Positions 10,940 to 24,000 of a stretch of 64,000 nt of DNA are shown piece after piece; within the stretch, counting starts at the first letter, position 1; the number at the start of each line of letters is the position of its first letter. The translations under genes and the position numbers were made by a program. Origin of the DNA: Heligmosomoides polygyrus polygyrus (Eukaryota > Nematoda > Chromadorea > Rhabditida > Heligmosomidae); NCBI GenBank assembly GCA_947396885.1, contig OX377204.1, positions 45,805,139-45,869,138 of the forward strand, given 5' to 3'. Under the pieces are notes generated by a model. That model was not told the origin of the DNA, made no database searches, and worked only from the letters and a program-made list of their open reading frames with translations.

Positions 10940-13900
10940 TACACGGATCTCCCTCGATAGAGAGCCTTCAAGCTCTCTTGTTAAGAGGGATCTCGGGCCG
11001 CTTGTCACAGGGCCACGTGGCGCGTCCCCGGGTGGTGGATAGGGGAATTAAACGCGAACCAAATGCGACCGTGTACTGCCCAGAGACGCAGGTGGGATGC
11101 AGGGGATGGACTCCTTGCTCCTGCTGTGTCGAGTCGACGCGTTCCTTGTGTGTGGGAGCGGCATGTTCATGCACAGTGTGCGTGGATGTGTCAGCGACTG
11201 TGCGGATTGTAACTGTGTCGGTTCGGCCAAAAGCTTGCACTCGATAGACTGGGAGTACATGTAAGGCGATTAGAGGCCGCCTTAAGTCTCGCCCCGTCCC
11301 TTCGGGCAGTCTGGCTGGCTGCTCGGAGTTCTTCGCCCGCACGACAGAGCCTGACTAGTGTTGTATTGCAGTCAAACACAGCAGCACTAAAGGGCCTTAT
11401 TCCCCTGACCCCGAAAGAGCCCCCATTTCTGCAGCGATGGGAAGGACGAGTACGGAGAGGCTGCTAAAATCTCAGGGCCTAACCAGGCTGCGCAAACTGA
11501 GAAGGACTAGGAAGACGATCTGCACTTACAACGCCCGCACACTTGCATCGGAAGCATCCGTCGAGGACCTGATGATGCAAGCCAGGAAGATCAAGTACGA
11601 CGTCATCGGACTGACCGAGACCAGAAGACACCACCCCCTTCACGCCGCCTACGACTTCGGAAAAGAACTGTTCCTCGGAACATGCGACAGCAGGGGAGTA
11701 GGCGGCGTTGGTGTCCTCGTCAACACGCACTTGGCCATGAACATCGATTCGTACGAGTCTCTGACAACCCGAATCGGATGTCTGCCACTGAAGCGATGTG
11801 GCTCCATGCCAGCTTTGACTGCATTCGTCGCGTATGCTCCAACATCCGACTACGACGACGAAGAGATCAAAGCCTTCTACGTGGAGCTGGATTAGTTCTA
11901 TAAGGAAGATCACACCTTCTACAAGGTGATCGTCGGCGACTTCAACGCCAAGATCGGACCGCGAAGGTCGCCGGAAGAAATTCACATCGGAACCCACGGT
12001 TTGGAGTGGAACGAGCAAGGTGAAAGGCTGTCTGAGTTTATCATGTCGACCAAGACCATCCATGGAAACTCACAGTTCTAGAAGCCTCCCGCTCTACGGT
12101 GGACCTGGGAATCCCCTGGTGGCCAGTTCCTTAACGAGATCGACCACATCATCTTCAATCGCAAGTATTGCCTGAACGACGTCTCCGTTGTCCCCAAGTT
12201 CTACACGGGATCGGACCACCGCCTCCTTCGCGCGAGGTTTCGCTTTTCGCGTCAAGGAGAGAAGGCCGTGAAGTTCAAGAAGAGGAATCTCAGAACGACC
12301 ATCAACTGGGACCTCTACACCTCTCGTGTCGGCCTTTGGGAAGATGCCGTCATGGACAACGTCGATGAGGAATGCGACCGCTTCGTGCACCATCTCCACG
12401 ATAGTGCTAACGGAGCCGAGAGCTTGAAGACCACCAAGAGACGCCTGTCTCCGGAAACTCTCGAGCTGATACGCCAGCGTGGAGCAGCACGAGAGTCAGG
12501 CAACTACCAGCTGACGTCCGAGCTTGCGAAGCTATGCAGAGCGGCGATAAAGAAAGATCTCAAGGAGAGAAGGGGGAAGTGTTGGCTGAAGCAGCAGAGG
12601 CAAGGTTGAGCATATACAATGCCCGCCGAAACTTCGCCAACTTCAAGACCAAGATGACCGCTCTCCAACGTCCTGACGGAACCGTCACCTCTTCCAGAAG
12701 GACCATGGAGAAGGTCATACACGACTTCTACTCCGATCTCTTCGATAGCCACGTCTACCTGCCCCATGTCATCTTCCGCAGGATGGATACGTCGTTCCCT
12801 CTGTTCTCCCTTCCGAGACCCGACACGCCATCTCGTCGGTGAAGAAACGTACAGCACCCGGCCCTGACAGGATCAGACCCGAACACCTGAAGAACCTCCC
12901 GCCAGCGCTCATCAACACCCTGGCGCGGCTCTTCACACGATACCTGTCGGAGTGCAAGGTTCCATCTCAGTGGAAGACCAGCAAAACCTTCTTGCTGTAC
13001 AAGAAGGGAGACGTGCACGACATTGGCAACTATCGCCCGATCTGCCTGCTGTCCGTAGTCTACAAGCTTTTCACTCGAGTCATCCTGAATAGGATCAGCA
13101 GAACGTTGGACAAAGGACAGTCACGCGAACAAGCAGGCTTTCGGAGAGGATTCAGCACGATCGACCACATACACACCATTACGAAGCTCATCGAAATGTC
13201 GCGAGGGTATAAGCTGCCGCTGTGCCTTACGTTCATCGACCTGAAGAAGGCATTCGACTCCGTCGAGACTGAAGCGGTCCTCGAAGCCCTGCTCACTCAG
13301 GGCGTTCCTACTCAGTACATCAGAGTCCTTCGAGAGCTGTACAGTGGATTTACGATCAAGATCTCTCCACTCTACAACGACGTCGTCATCAACGTAAGGA
13401 GAGGGGTTCGGCAAGGGGATACCATATCCCCGAAGCTCTTCAGCGCCCCCTCGAAAACGTCATGCGCGAACTAGAATGGGAAGACATGGGAGTGAAGGTC
13501 GACGGCCAGCAGCTGCACCATCTTCGTTTCGCTGACGACATCGTGCTCATAACACCGAGCATTAGCCAGGCGGAGCGAATGCTTGCCGACTTCGATCGTG
13601 TATGTGGGGATGTTGGACTGCAGCTGAATCTTACGAAGACGATGTTCATGAGGAACGGACAAGTTTCTGATGCCATATTCTCGCTCAACGGAACGAACAT
13701 CTCCGAATGCTCCAGCTACGTGCATTTGGGTCGCGAAGTCAATATGGCCAACGATCTAGCGCCGGAGCTGAGCAGGAAGAAACGAGCGGCTTGGGCAGCT
13801 TTCAAGAGCGTCGAGGAAGTCGCGAAGAAGACGAAGAACGTCCGACTCCGTGCCCACCTATTCGACTCTACCGTTCTTCCTGCCCTAACATACGCCTCAG

Positions 13901-14350
13901 AGACCTGGGCTATACGAAAGCGGGATGAACACGCGATCAGCGTCGCGCGGCGTGGAATCGAGAGGACGATGCTCGGAGTGACACGTCTCACGCAAGTGAG
14001 AGAAGGCCTCCGGTGTTCCGAGCTTCGCCGACGTTCGAAGATCAGAGACGCTGTCGCGTGGGCCAAGTTGTCGGAAATTAGGTGGGCCGGCCAAGTAATG
14101 CGCTTCGCAGACACCCGCTGGACGAGAGCCGTTACCGACTGGATGTCGCGGGATGTCAAGAGAACACCGGGACGCCCACCAACGCGTTGGTCGGACTTCT
14201 TCGTGAAAGCCCTGAACGACCGATATGACGCTCTTCGTGTCCCTCGAGCGAGGAGGATTCATTGGACCACTCTGGCACGCTACAGGGACGAATGGAGACG
14301 CTGCTGGCGCCCGCTCAAGCAAGTCGATGATCAACGGGACAGGTGATACA
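10940..14350 (+). mobile_element. RTE retrotransposon family 1, full-length copy
   Basis: The insertion is bracketed by a target-site duplication, GATGCAAAGTGTATCTT at 10923-10939 and GATGAAAGTGTATCTT at 14351-14366. That fixes both ends and gives a 3.4-kb element, about full length for RTE. The 3' end is a GTGATACAG-type unit; a second copy (59317-60065, minus) carries two such units. Confidence 0.88.
11437..14346 (+). pseudogene. RTE family 1 endonuclease-reverse transcriptase, broken
   Basis: The N-terminal AP-endonuclease has CTYNARTL, the catalytic-type TETR block, VGDFNAKIG and the final GSDHRLL. The RT has TAPGPDRI, YRPICLLSV, FIDLKKAFDSV, VRQGDTISPKLF and the FADDIVLI box. The C-terminus has the TYASETWAIRK and GRPPTRWSDFF blocks usual for RTE. 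Breaks: TAG at 11893-11895, TAG at 12079-12081, a frame change near 12580, another near 12800-12840, and another near 13440 just before the FADD box. The element is therefore dead as read, although most residues are preserved. Confidence 0.88.
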
Positions 14351-14660
14351 GATGAAAGTGTATCTTGAAAACTGTAGTGTGCAATTCTGACATGATAACT
14401 TTATTTTAGCCCGTATGGTACGATTTAAAAACGATGCTGCCCATTTTCCCTCACCACTCTCTGCTATTGGAAGGGGTAGGGACTTGTGACACTGTTTTGC
14501 TTTATCACCCTGCACTGAAGTGATACGGTTTTTTGCAATTTTTGATCCACGCAGGTGTCCGCAGGAAATCTGAAAACCACTGCGGTACTTTTCAGACAAA
14601 CCCTCAATAGGTCACTTTTAAAATTGCCACGGTGAGTTCGTTGACCTCACCTGTTAGTAA

Positions 14661-16198
14661 GGTCACTGGGTGCGCGTAGCACAGTCGGAGCAGTTGCCGG
14701 CTGTCGCGTGCATCCGATATGAGGTACCTGGTTCGGATTTTTCCTCTAAGCCAACCTTCCCCAGGGGCCGATGAACTGGTACCAGAGTTCCTTGTAAGGA
14801 AAGGCATGAGTTGCTCATCAGCTGGCCACCGCAAGGTATTGTATGGGAGAATACGCATTCAAATGGCCTCCACGGCATCCACTACAGGTATTTATAGTGG
14901 AGTGCGTAGGGCGCCTTTTATACTTGCGCCGCCGCGTAGCGCGGCGTGACCGCTGATATAGCTATCGATTTTTCGCACCGCCCAGCAGCACCGCATCGCT
15001 TTCCGCCGCCTCAAAACACCACATTTGACGGAATTTCGAGTTACGGTATTCGGCGCATCGCGCCGCTGAAGGAAAGGGCGCAGCGCGGCGCGATCAGCTG
15101 CGGCACACTTGGTGTGGAGTGGAAGACTTCATCACCGTGATGAATCATCTTGCCCCAACTTCGCCTAAGGGGGTTATTCAGGTGCTGATCACGAATCTAA
15201 CATCCGTTTTTCGCATTACTCTGGAGTACGGGCGAAATCGGTGACCGTGACCTTAGTCACCTGAATCTTCCGTAACCTAGGAAGGGAATGGGGGCCTGTA
15301 GGCATTTCCGGAGTTTCACCTACTACGGTAAGAATCGTTTAGTGACAATGGCCCCGAACGGCCATATGGGAAAGAACTCTGAGTGATTCTCGACGATAAG
15401 TACCTTCCAGCAATTTTTCTTTTGGACCCGCCCATCCTACAAAATAAAGGGTCGTTTAGTGCCATTTGCTTTGCAGGGGATTCGAATCAATACCACACTC
15501 ACCTGTTTCAACCGACCGTAGGTTGAGTGGACGACTTAAACCCCAGCCTTGAGAGATGATTCGTCGCTACCCTCGGGAATCCTACTACTAGCATTTTCAA
15601 GATGTATTCCGCTGATCAGCCAGACGAACCCTTCCTGGTTTGGTTCTCCAATGACTCATGGACCGTCTCCTCAGTCATCCGTAATGACGCACGGACCGTA
15701 GTACGCAGCTCGTGGCCGCGCGTCGCTCACGCTGCCCTTTCTAGCTGCATTCGCGCCGCTGTGCGGTGGAAGTATAAAATGCGCCTGATGCCGGGGCAGA
15801 CATAACTCCAACGCCGCGCGAACTCCCCTAGTGTTGCGCACGGTGCGTGACGAAATTGGACGAGTTGTCATGGTCTGACTGCTCCTGGCAGGGACGGCTA
15901 GTAACGTTTCCAACAGTGACGCTAGTGACTCGCGCTAGAGCGCGAAATTGTGTGCCGGCGACCGCTCACCGCGTTTTTCGCGTGTATAAGAAGGAAAGTA
16001 GTTGGATGTTACACGTCTGATATCTGCTGGTAGGAAACTCTATGCGTTCTAGTGGGAAACTCTATGCCCAATTCTATGCGTACCCCGCTCATAGTAGTGT
16101 ATTGTTAACCGGTAGCGAATTAGAGTGCATAGAATCCTAACGAAGTTCGCTGTTATATTTCCATACATGTGTACTATGCGTGAACCTACAAGTAATAG
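14661..16198. other. No gene; shared repeat segments
   Basis: No exon is convincing. 14815-14880 is repeated in inverted orientation at about 36225-36290 inside the hAT element. 14895-15110 is a GC-rich block with many GCGCCG/CGGCGC words. 15170-15215 contains the GCTGATCACGAATCT motif shared with other repeats of the window. Confidence 0.4.
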
Positions 16199-16199
16199 G

Positions 16200-16261
16200 T
16201 TGTCAGCAAAGGCTCCCACTTCACGAAGATTCCTTCTTGAAGTGGGAGCCTTTGCTGACAA
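16200..16261. ncRNA. Strong 62-nt hairpin, miRNA-precursor-like
   Basis: 16201-16223 and 16238-16260 are a perfect 23-bp inverted repeat, and the outer pair 16200:16261 adds one more. Inside, one mismatch is followed by four more pairs (GAAG/CTTC) closing on a 4-base loop. Near-perfect pairing fits either a small-RNA precursor or a tiny foldback repeat. No expression evidence can be seen, so the call is structural only. Confidence 0.4.
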
Positions 16262-16624
16262 AGTGGGAGTGGAATGAGACTCAACCTCTTTGAAATGGGT
16301 GAAGGAAAAGGCCAAGGACCTGGTAAGGAAAATCTGAAACAGGAACTGGGCCGGGATTATTAAGTAGGACTTTCGGAAGCAAGTGCTTGTAGTTCCCGAT
16401 TTTTTTAAAACAGATTTCCCTTGAACAGTTGGCCTTGTTTTCAAGCGTTTGAAGTTTTCAGGGATTGCTGAGACATGAGACTTTTGCTAGATTTCAAAGA
16501 CAGATCAATGGCGGACTAACATATAGCTTTTTCCTTAATTCTAATTTCGTTCTACACTTGACCGTCACTATTCTCCAACTCCACTTGTCAGACTGCACGT
16601 GTAATGACATTGGCAGGCACCCTC

Positions 16625-17038
16625 TTAGCAATCACTAAGAACCTTCCTATTTCTCCATTCTGCAAGCAGAAGCAAAGGCATTTCACTGCTTTCTTTTTCT
16701 TCCAGGCATCTCCATCGAGAGAGTTCGTCGAAAACTTCGCGCTCCGTGGCTAACCATGCGTTACCGAGCGCACGTCCTCGTTTCAGCGCCGAGATGAATT
16801 CGTTGCCCGGTGCTGTTATTGAAGTGTTGTTGCTCAAATCAGCTGGCTTTCTAAGGCCTGCATTGGATCGAAGATCTAGCGATAAATCAGCTGTTTTCAA
16901 CCAAGTGATATGGAAAATGGGGAGAAGTTTTAAGAAGAAATTATTGTAAGGTAGCAAGAGTTCCTGAAAATAATTGGATTTCGAACGAAAAAAGGCGCTC
17001 TTGAACACGTGAGAAAAGGGCAGCCTTGTATGTAACAC
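16625..17038 (-). CDS. Uncharacterised open frame, possible exon downstream of the DC-STAMP gene
   Basis: The frame is 137 codons. Its second half (about 16627-16790) has a coding-like, charged composition and ends in RNRKVLSDC followed by a stop. It lies 3' of the last assigned exon of the DC-STAMP gene on the same strand, and the arginine-rich RGRALGNAWL segment is faintly like the C-terminal cytoplasmic part of that family. I could not connect it by splice sites. It may be a chance frame. Confidence 0.2.
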   Translation of the reverse strand: MLHTRLPFSHVFKSAFFRSKSNYFQELLLPYNNFFLKLLPIFHITWLKTADLSLDLRSNAGLRKPADLSNNTSITAPGNEFISALKRGRALGNAWLATEREVFDELSRWRCLEEKESSEMPLLLLAEWRNRKVLSDC

Positions 17039-17958
17039 TGTGTACCTCTCCCATGTCTACCATTCCTCCTCTATCCTCCTCGAGGGATCTCATATTATTC
17101 ATTTATCAGACATGGACATAGTTATGCGTTACATAAGTGATGACACATAAACAAATACTAGGTCAGACAAACTTACAACAAACATAAAATTACACACGGC
17201 ACAATTGAAGCTCAAAAGTTGTGGCCCATTTCTCAAATCCCTTCATATCCTTAGGTGGCCAGTGATATGTATTCTGGAGCGAAATTAGGAGAGAGGTCGG
17301 GGTCGAAAACAATGCACACCATGTCAAAATGGACACTTTTTAAAAGCAAACCGGATACTCTTGAAACCAAACTAAACACCCTCCAATTCAAAACGAAATG
17401 TAGCTAATCTATACAGCCAGTACAGCGCAGTATCTTCTCATAACTTCCGTATTCTGCTACGATGGTGAAACGCAGTAAAATGTTCAGGACCTTTTGGAAC
17501 AACCTTACAAAGCGAAATTCTACCTGCTCTTTTTTCTGCCCAGTAACGCATGCGCTCTGATTGGATACAAATGAGCAAAGAGCATAACCGCGGTAGTTCT
17601 ACTGTTCAGAGGGAGGGGAACGAACTAGAAGAAGAAGCAAGGAATTCCTGGTTATTTGTGTCCTCTACTATTCCTTATTGCGTTGTTAACCTTGCCCTTC
17701 TTGCAGTAAGTCAAAGTAATTAAATTTCAAAGAAACTTAAAATGAATTTCTGTTTGCGCAAAGATAAATCAAATAAAAAGTGAAATCGAGAAGTTAAGAC
17801 CTGCCTGGATAAAGAGAGAAATTGACAGCGGGATGACAATCCAAGAAAGGATGTGTCGGAGGTTTGGTCGCTGAGGTGGCAACAGACAATGTGCGTTGGT
17901 CATTGTCTGAAAGCGCCGCATCGTTTCGCAGCTTTTGGGGTTGGGAGTAGTAACTCAC

Positions 17959-18033
17959 GTTGTCTACCTCGACCGTGCGATTGTCTGCTATCATCGTACG
18001 CAAAAAACCAGGGAGGAAGCCGTTCCCTTCCAC
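17959..18033 (-). CDS. DC-STAMP gene exon 13 (GNGFL motif)
   Basis: The acceptor is GGCGAATAG, the donor AAC|GTGAGT, 25 codons, phase 0. VEGNGFLPGFLRTMIADN matches the V.G.G.l..l.R segment that follows the last span in the family. 18034-18290 may hold one further small exon. The C-terminal exons beyond 17958 were not recognised. Confidence 0.6.
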
Positions 18034-21000
18034 CTATTCGCCAAACGTTGGAATGCGGCGTAACAGAGCTGTCAACAGCATACCTCTATGGCTGCACTGG
18101 ATGATCCTAACTGCTCGATCTTGGTATGCGAAGCTGACACTACCTGCAACGTGATTTGTTCTATTTGTCCACACCCCTGTACATAGCCTAAGTCGTAGCG
18201 CTTGGACATGGAAACGCTGTCGATGTCGTTTGTGGAATCGCAAGGTTCGTTTTTGTTCTTGTCTGGACATCTATCCGCGTGTGAGTAGGATACTAAGTCT
18301 TATTTCGCACCGCATCTAGGAAGGCGTAAAGGTAGTAATCGAGGAGGATGAGAAGCGCTGCGGCCAGCGTGGTGATGAACCAGCTCATCAACGCCGCCTT
18401 AGCCCTGTCGAGTTCCGTTCTTGTCGGCATGCTAAATAAAGTTAGTTGAAACTAGAATTGCCTCTTGCCGATGACTGAGATCCTTCCAGCTTCACTCCTA
18501 CCTCATTACGTTCATAAGCTTCCAATTCCTCATTTCTTCCTTTGAAATAAATCGTATTGCTTGCTGTCCCAACAGCTCTCGATGGTGGTCAATTTGCCAA
18601 AAAACACTGTAAATTGAGTTGAAATTTCGGTACAACTAAGCATGTTCTTAAGACAGCTTTGCAAATAAATTCATTTGATTCTATCTGAAGTTGTTTTTGA
18701 CAAATTTGAAGTTTTTAAAATTACTTTTATATAACAGTTCGCATAAAGTCAATAATATATACTTTCAAAATTTCTCCTTTCAGTCATTAATGCATATTTT
18801 CAAAATTTTCCATTTGGAATTTATCGAAATGTCACCTGGTTATAAATAAATAAATAAATAAAAGGTCCTGCCTTGGGAATATGTGGCGAGAAACACAATT
18901 TGGTCTTCCATTTACAACCTTTTCAGTCAGCGAGAAAATTTTGAAAATATGTATTAAGGACTTGCACAGATAATGCCACCCAACTTGAAATTTTGTCTGG
19001 AGGCTGCTTCCTTAGCACTACACGGGTTTGGCTCGAAGAGCTTAGCAGCTCTCCATCTGGTATCAGTCCAGTTGCACAGTGGACCCCTTTCAGCAATGGA
19101 CCTCTTTCAGCAATAGTCGATTCACAGAGAACTCTGGTTTCCCAATCGGATAGCTAATGCTGGTGGACGATACAGAGTCACCTGGTTATAAAGTTGTTGT
19201 TGAAATCGACGTCGGAGCGGTAGTTTTCGATCATATTTACTGAGTCGCGGAAAATCGTGTAAACGTAGAAGATAAACAGCGCTTGCACCACCTGCGAGAC
19301 AGTCCTTAGAGCTAGCTGAACATATTAGGTAAATGTAACGGTGTAAATATGTCCATCTGGAATTTATCGAAATGAACCTTTACGTAGCTTGCTCCAATGC
19401 TTACTACCATTTTGATCTGAGAGATTTGGAAGACGTTCTCGAGGCGGGGCATCTCAACGAGCATCATATGTAGCTGTAAAGTCGGAATTTGAGAATCGCC
19501 GCTCCTACACTGATAGGCTTAATTAGTCGCACATTAAGTGAGATTTTAAAAGGAAGCCAGCTGGTATAAGAAATAAGCTCCGGTGAATTCGAGCTTGTCT
19601 TTACATTGTACCTCCTTTGTGACAACTGCCACCGTTCTTCTGATGCTATTCACTTCTTCTAATCACCCATCCTTCTATCTAGCTTTTGGCTATGAGACAA
19701 GGCCTACATTCGCTTGAAGTTCTGTGTCCATTGTTTCCGTGAGGTTCACAACGTCGTTCATATCACCTTCCATCGAAGGACTCATTCGTGCTTTACTCAT
19801 GTACCGCTTGCAAGCACTTATTGATTGCAGCCGCCGCTGCAGAACCTGAACAAGGCTACCATCACTGGAAAGGTGTTCACCATCAGAGAATAACGCTGCG
19901 TCTTCTTCTTCTTCTTCTTAAATTTAATGGATGGATTTAATGCCCATAAGTAATACACCAAAAGTGGAGAACGAAAGCTGATTTTTCGTTTTTCCTTTTA
20001 TTACTTCTTTATCCACAGTTCTCGACACTACCAGTTTGGTAGGTTGGAAAATGAACTGACACTTACATTACATGATTCTTCTGCATTTAGAAAAGGGCAG
20101 ACGAAGAACATCAGATACCACGGAAGATTCTCATAACATTTGTCCTGCAAAGCGTTGCAAACTGCTTCTGTCCCGCGTTGGACGCAACATTTATTAGCAA
20201 CATTTACTAGGTAGTATGCAAAACGGTCGCTCGGACCCCGGAAGCCATCACGGCCGGATTCCTCAACATCCATTTAGTGGGGAAAAAGTCCACCGCCACT
20301 CTGAAGAAAGTTGTGGACGATATCCCAAAGCACACGGACCGTGTTGTCGGCGCACAGTACGCGGAACGCCACTAGGGTTTTGCAGTGGTCGTAGAACAAT
20401 TAACGGAGACCCAAAAGCAAAAGCTTCACTGCTAGGTCAGCGTGCGATCGCTTTGAGGACGGTTTAATCCGTCGCAAATAGTCTTTCCTTCAAAGAATTT
20501 AACAGCACGCCGTAGGCCGCTTACCGGTGGACCATCCATTGACGGACTACTGTGACATGCTCGCCTGGCGCAGTGGATAGGGTGATTTTCTCGTAAACGG
20601 GATACTCTAGTCTTGCTACCTACGGTGTGCTCTCGTTTTGCTTTGTAACACTGACTCAACACCAGAACAACACAAAGGCGTTCCACGTTGAAATCTCCCC
20701 AATTGGCAGGGCTAAGGACCGTGAGGACGTCGAAAGTCTAGCGAGCCTTCGTAACACTCTTATGAGGTCGTACATCTAGAATTTTCTGAACTAATACTGA
20801 CCAAGGAAGGGTCTCAGGCGAAGTCCCGAACGGCGGAAATGGATAGTATGTCCACCCTTCAAATAGTAGGAAAACATGTTGCTTTCGCGGCGTCCCATAT
20901 AACAGAGCGCGCATGCACGAGGGCACGTGCTGACGGTGCGTTACTGTACCCCGCCTTCGAGGCATCGTAGCTCTTTTGGTTCAAGGAATCAGCAAAAACG

Positions 21001-24000
21001 AAACATGTTCTCCTACTATATGAAGGGTGAACATTCTCGTAGTACCATCCATTTCCACCGTTCAGACCTGGGCCTGAGACCCTTCCCTGGTGAGAAATTT
21101 CACTACATCCAGCCATTTTAGGCATGTAAATGTGATACCAACTTGACACCCGTGTAAGAACGTATGAAGTATTATCGAAGCGCTTCATTCCTTCCAACGG
21201 TGTCAACCATTCTCATCACTCTGCTTCAACGATAGTACTAGACACAAATAATGCCCCACTCTACTTACCTCGCGTCGACGCGGCGCGGTAACCGTGCCTT
21301 GGAATTCCGTGCAAAACGTTTTTCCGCGACGCAGCCGCAGTTGTGGATTTCCACTACATCGATGGTGAGGAATCTAGTCACGATGGTCGTTTTCCGAGGT
21401 CCGACATGCTCTCTCTGATCGCTTCTTATTAGGCCTATTTTGTCGCCGACATGATACCTCGATGGCAAACAACACGTGAAGCGCACATGATTTAAGGAGA
21501 AATTGTTCTACTTCCTAAGGCTCTATTAAAATCCAAGAGAGTCGACCAATTCGACCAAATGGCGTTCTGCATAGTATTCGCAACCTCTCGGAATTCGCTT
21601 GTGACGACATGACCGGGGCATGATCAAGAGCTAGCCAAGGAACAAATCCTTGTGAAAGCAGAAAAAGATGTAGTCCAATGTGTTCACAAGAGGAAATCGC
21701 TTCGAGGACATGTTAGTGTTGCGCTCACTGAAAAGAAGGTGAGTGCTGCAAATGTTAAGGGTCCCCACACCTCTGCGGCGTCGCCGCTGCCCTATCTTTA
21801 ACCACAGGGCAGGGACGCAGAGCTCGTCGCCAGTGATTTGAATCATTGAATTCGATAATGATTCAAATCACTGGCGGCGCCAGCACGGCAGGAGGTACAC
21901 CCGCCCCGCTAGAGGCGTGGCGTCGGGAGGTACACCGCTGTCCTGACGACCGGGGGCAGTCGTTCGGTACACCGTGCTGCCCGCCGCCCACTTCCCGCGC
22001 TGCCAGCGCCGCCCTAGGCCTATGTTAAGCCCCTTTCATACTCGTGGCGGCGGCGGCGGCGGCGGCGGCCCAATGGTTTAGCATAGGAAGGCGGCGGCGA
22101 TGACGTGCCCGAGCGGCGGCCACGGCGGTGGAGGGGTTTTCATACTGGCAGCGGCGACGTCACCGCGGCCACGCCCCACCACGCCCCTGGCGGCGCCGGC
22201 CCGAGATGGCTGGGGCCATTTCGGGCGGCGGCCAAGGCCGCCCGAAATGGCCCCAGCCCAACCTCTAGGCGGCGAGAACGGACACCGCCCCTCCACCTGC
22301 CGCTGAAGCGGCGGCCGCCGCCGCCGCCGCCCCTCGGACGAGTATGAAAGGGGCTTTATACTTCGGCGACGCGTCGCCGACGCTGCGACCCGTCACCGAC
22401 AGCCCGTCACCGACGTCGCCGACGCTGACGTCACCACCGACATCGTCACAGACGCGTGGTCGACGTCGGCGACGTCGTCAACAGATTCTGTGGCGGCGTC
22501 GGGGGCGACGTTGACAGGAGAGCATCGGAGCGCATTTTTAGCATCGGAGCGCGTTTTCAGTGTCATCATTTGGTAACCAGTCAGCCCATAGAAAGGATAG
22601 GTGATTACATCTGCCTCGAATTTGCATATATTTTGAGCTTTTCTTAATCTTCAAAAGAAATTTTAATTCTTATTTCTTCTTAATGCTTCAAGACTTGATG
22701 ATGATTCTTTGTTCTGTATGTACGGCAGTCTGCTCAACCATTGTTAATCTGCCGAATTTTCTCTTACTGACCAAATTTGGCTTTTAGAAGGATGGATAAG
22801 TGTTCAAAGATTTCACTAGTAGCAATGTTAGAACCATTCAAAAGTACCTGTATTTTTAGGATACCCTGTATTTTTCGCAAGGCATAGTGTGTTTTTTGTT
22901 TTAAACTTTAAAAGAAGCACAAATCAAAAGATACGGTCACTTTGTAAAGAGACCCGCCGGCCGCCGCTGAACGGCATGACTCATCGTTTTCGTCGTCAGC
23001 CACGCGCCGCTCGCCGCAGAAGTGTACGGGGGCCTTTATTCAGAAGAAATATTGAGCTTGACGACAACGTTAACCCTTTCGCGCCACGCGCGATTTTTGA
23101 GTGACTGCTGCATGGGACAGCGCGCATTTTTCTTGCGCGCTAATTATTTTAATTATTTTATTTGTATTATTTGTTAAATAGGAAAGACATTAAGGAATGA
23201 AGTTTCCCAAGAACCGTCTTGACCGTAGATATTAGTGGACTCATTGGTTAATAATGTACTATAAAATGCCTGATAATTTTCCATGTACTATTTTTATGAT
23301 GGTGTCCGACGACATCGTCGGACAATGTCGTGAAAGGGTTGAAGCTCTTACTGCTCCGAGTAATAAAGCATTTATCTATATCTATAGTATACCACTTGTC
23401 TATATGATTTACTTTTCTATGCATTATTAGTTTATCTAAATCTATCTTTGTAACGTGAAGGTCCTTCAAACGGGACAAATTAACCAACGCCTGGTACTCG
23501 GTTGAATGAGGAAAGTAAGGTACAGTACCGCCGCTAAACATTCAACCAAACGACGTTTGCGACGCAAAAACGCGTTTTTTGCGTCGCATCATGATAACTT
23601 TGTTCAAAATAAAGGCTTTCTCACCAAAATTTACAAGGGCTCCTAGCATCATCCTACCTACCAGTGGGCATGCAACCGCCATTAAAAAGTGGATGGAAGC
23701 CTGAAAACCAGTGCCGCAATTAAGGAGGGTCCTAATTGCTGTGACCCGACCCAACACCGTCGCCGAGTCTCGCTTAATTATGTCCCCAGGCGCAAATAGT
23801 GCTGCCCAGTTGAATTTTAAAATTCTTAAACCTTATTAAATTGTATTTTCTTGCTGTTTATGACCTTCTCCTGGCTGCGACAATTCATTTGGTACCAAAT
23901 TTGGTAGGAAAATATGCATGAGTCTGCAGCTGCTTCAACTGATTTTGTTTATTTCAGCGGAAGCATCCTCAGTCTAAACCTGTTGTTGTAGCTTGCATTC

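Larger units (their letters stand above)
10490..14660 (+). mobile_element. Long-TIR DNA element (family A, copy 1), split by an RTE insertion
   Basis: The left end (about 10490-10640) and right end (about 14495-14660) are inverted repeats of each other over roughly 150-170 bases. Both include the stretches GCAATTTTAAAAGTGACCTA and TTGCAAAAAACCGTATCACT. Without the RTE the element is about 760 bp and has no coding capacity. Copies occur at 44310-46722 (+, interrupted by a hAT element) and about 49440-49905 (-). The long imperfect TIRs suggest a foldback or Mutator-like non-autonomous element. I could not define a target duplication. Confidence 0.7.

Noticed and set aside
10968..11342. Long overlapping frames on both strands before the RTE endonuclease.
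   Set aside because: They lie in the GC-rich RTE 5' region, lack motifs, and appear on both strands, as expected for high GC.
15771..15800. TATA-like GTATAAAATG as a promoter.
   Set aside because: No gene follows on either strand; a single motif is not enough.
23542..23757. Identical small frames in the two foldback arms as a candidate gene pair.
   Set aside because: Identity comes from the arms being inverted copies; no domain, short length.
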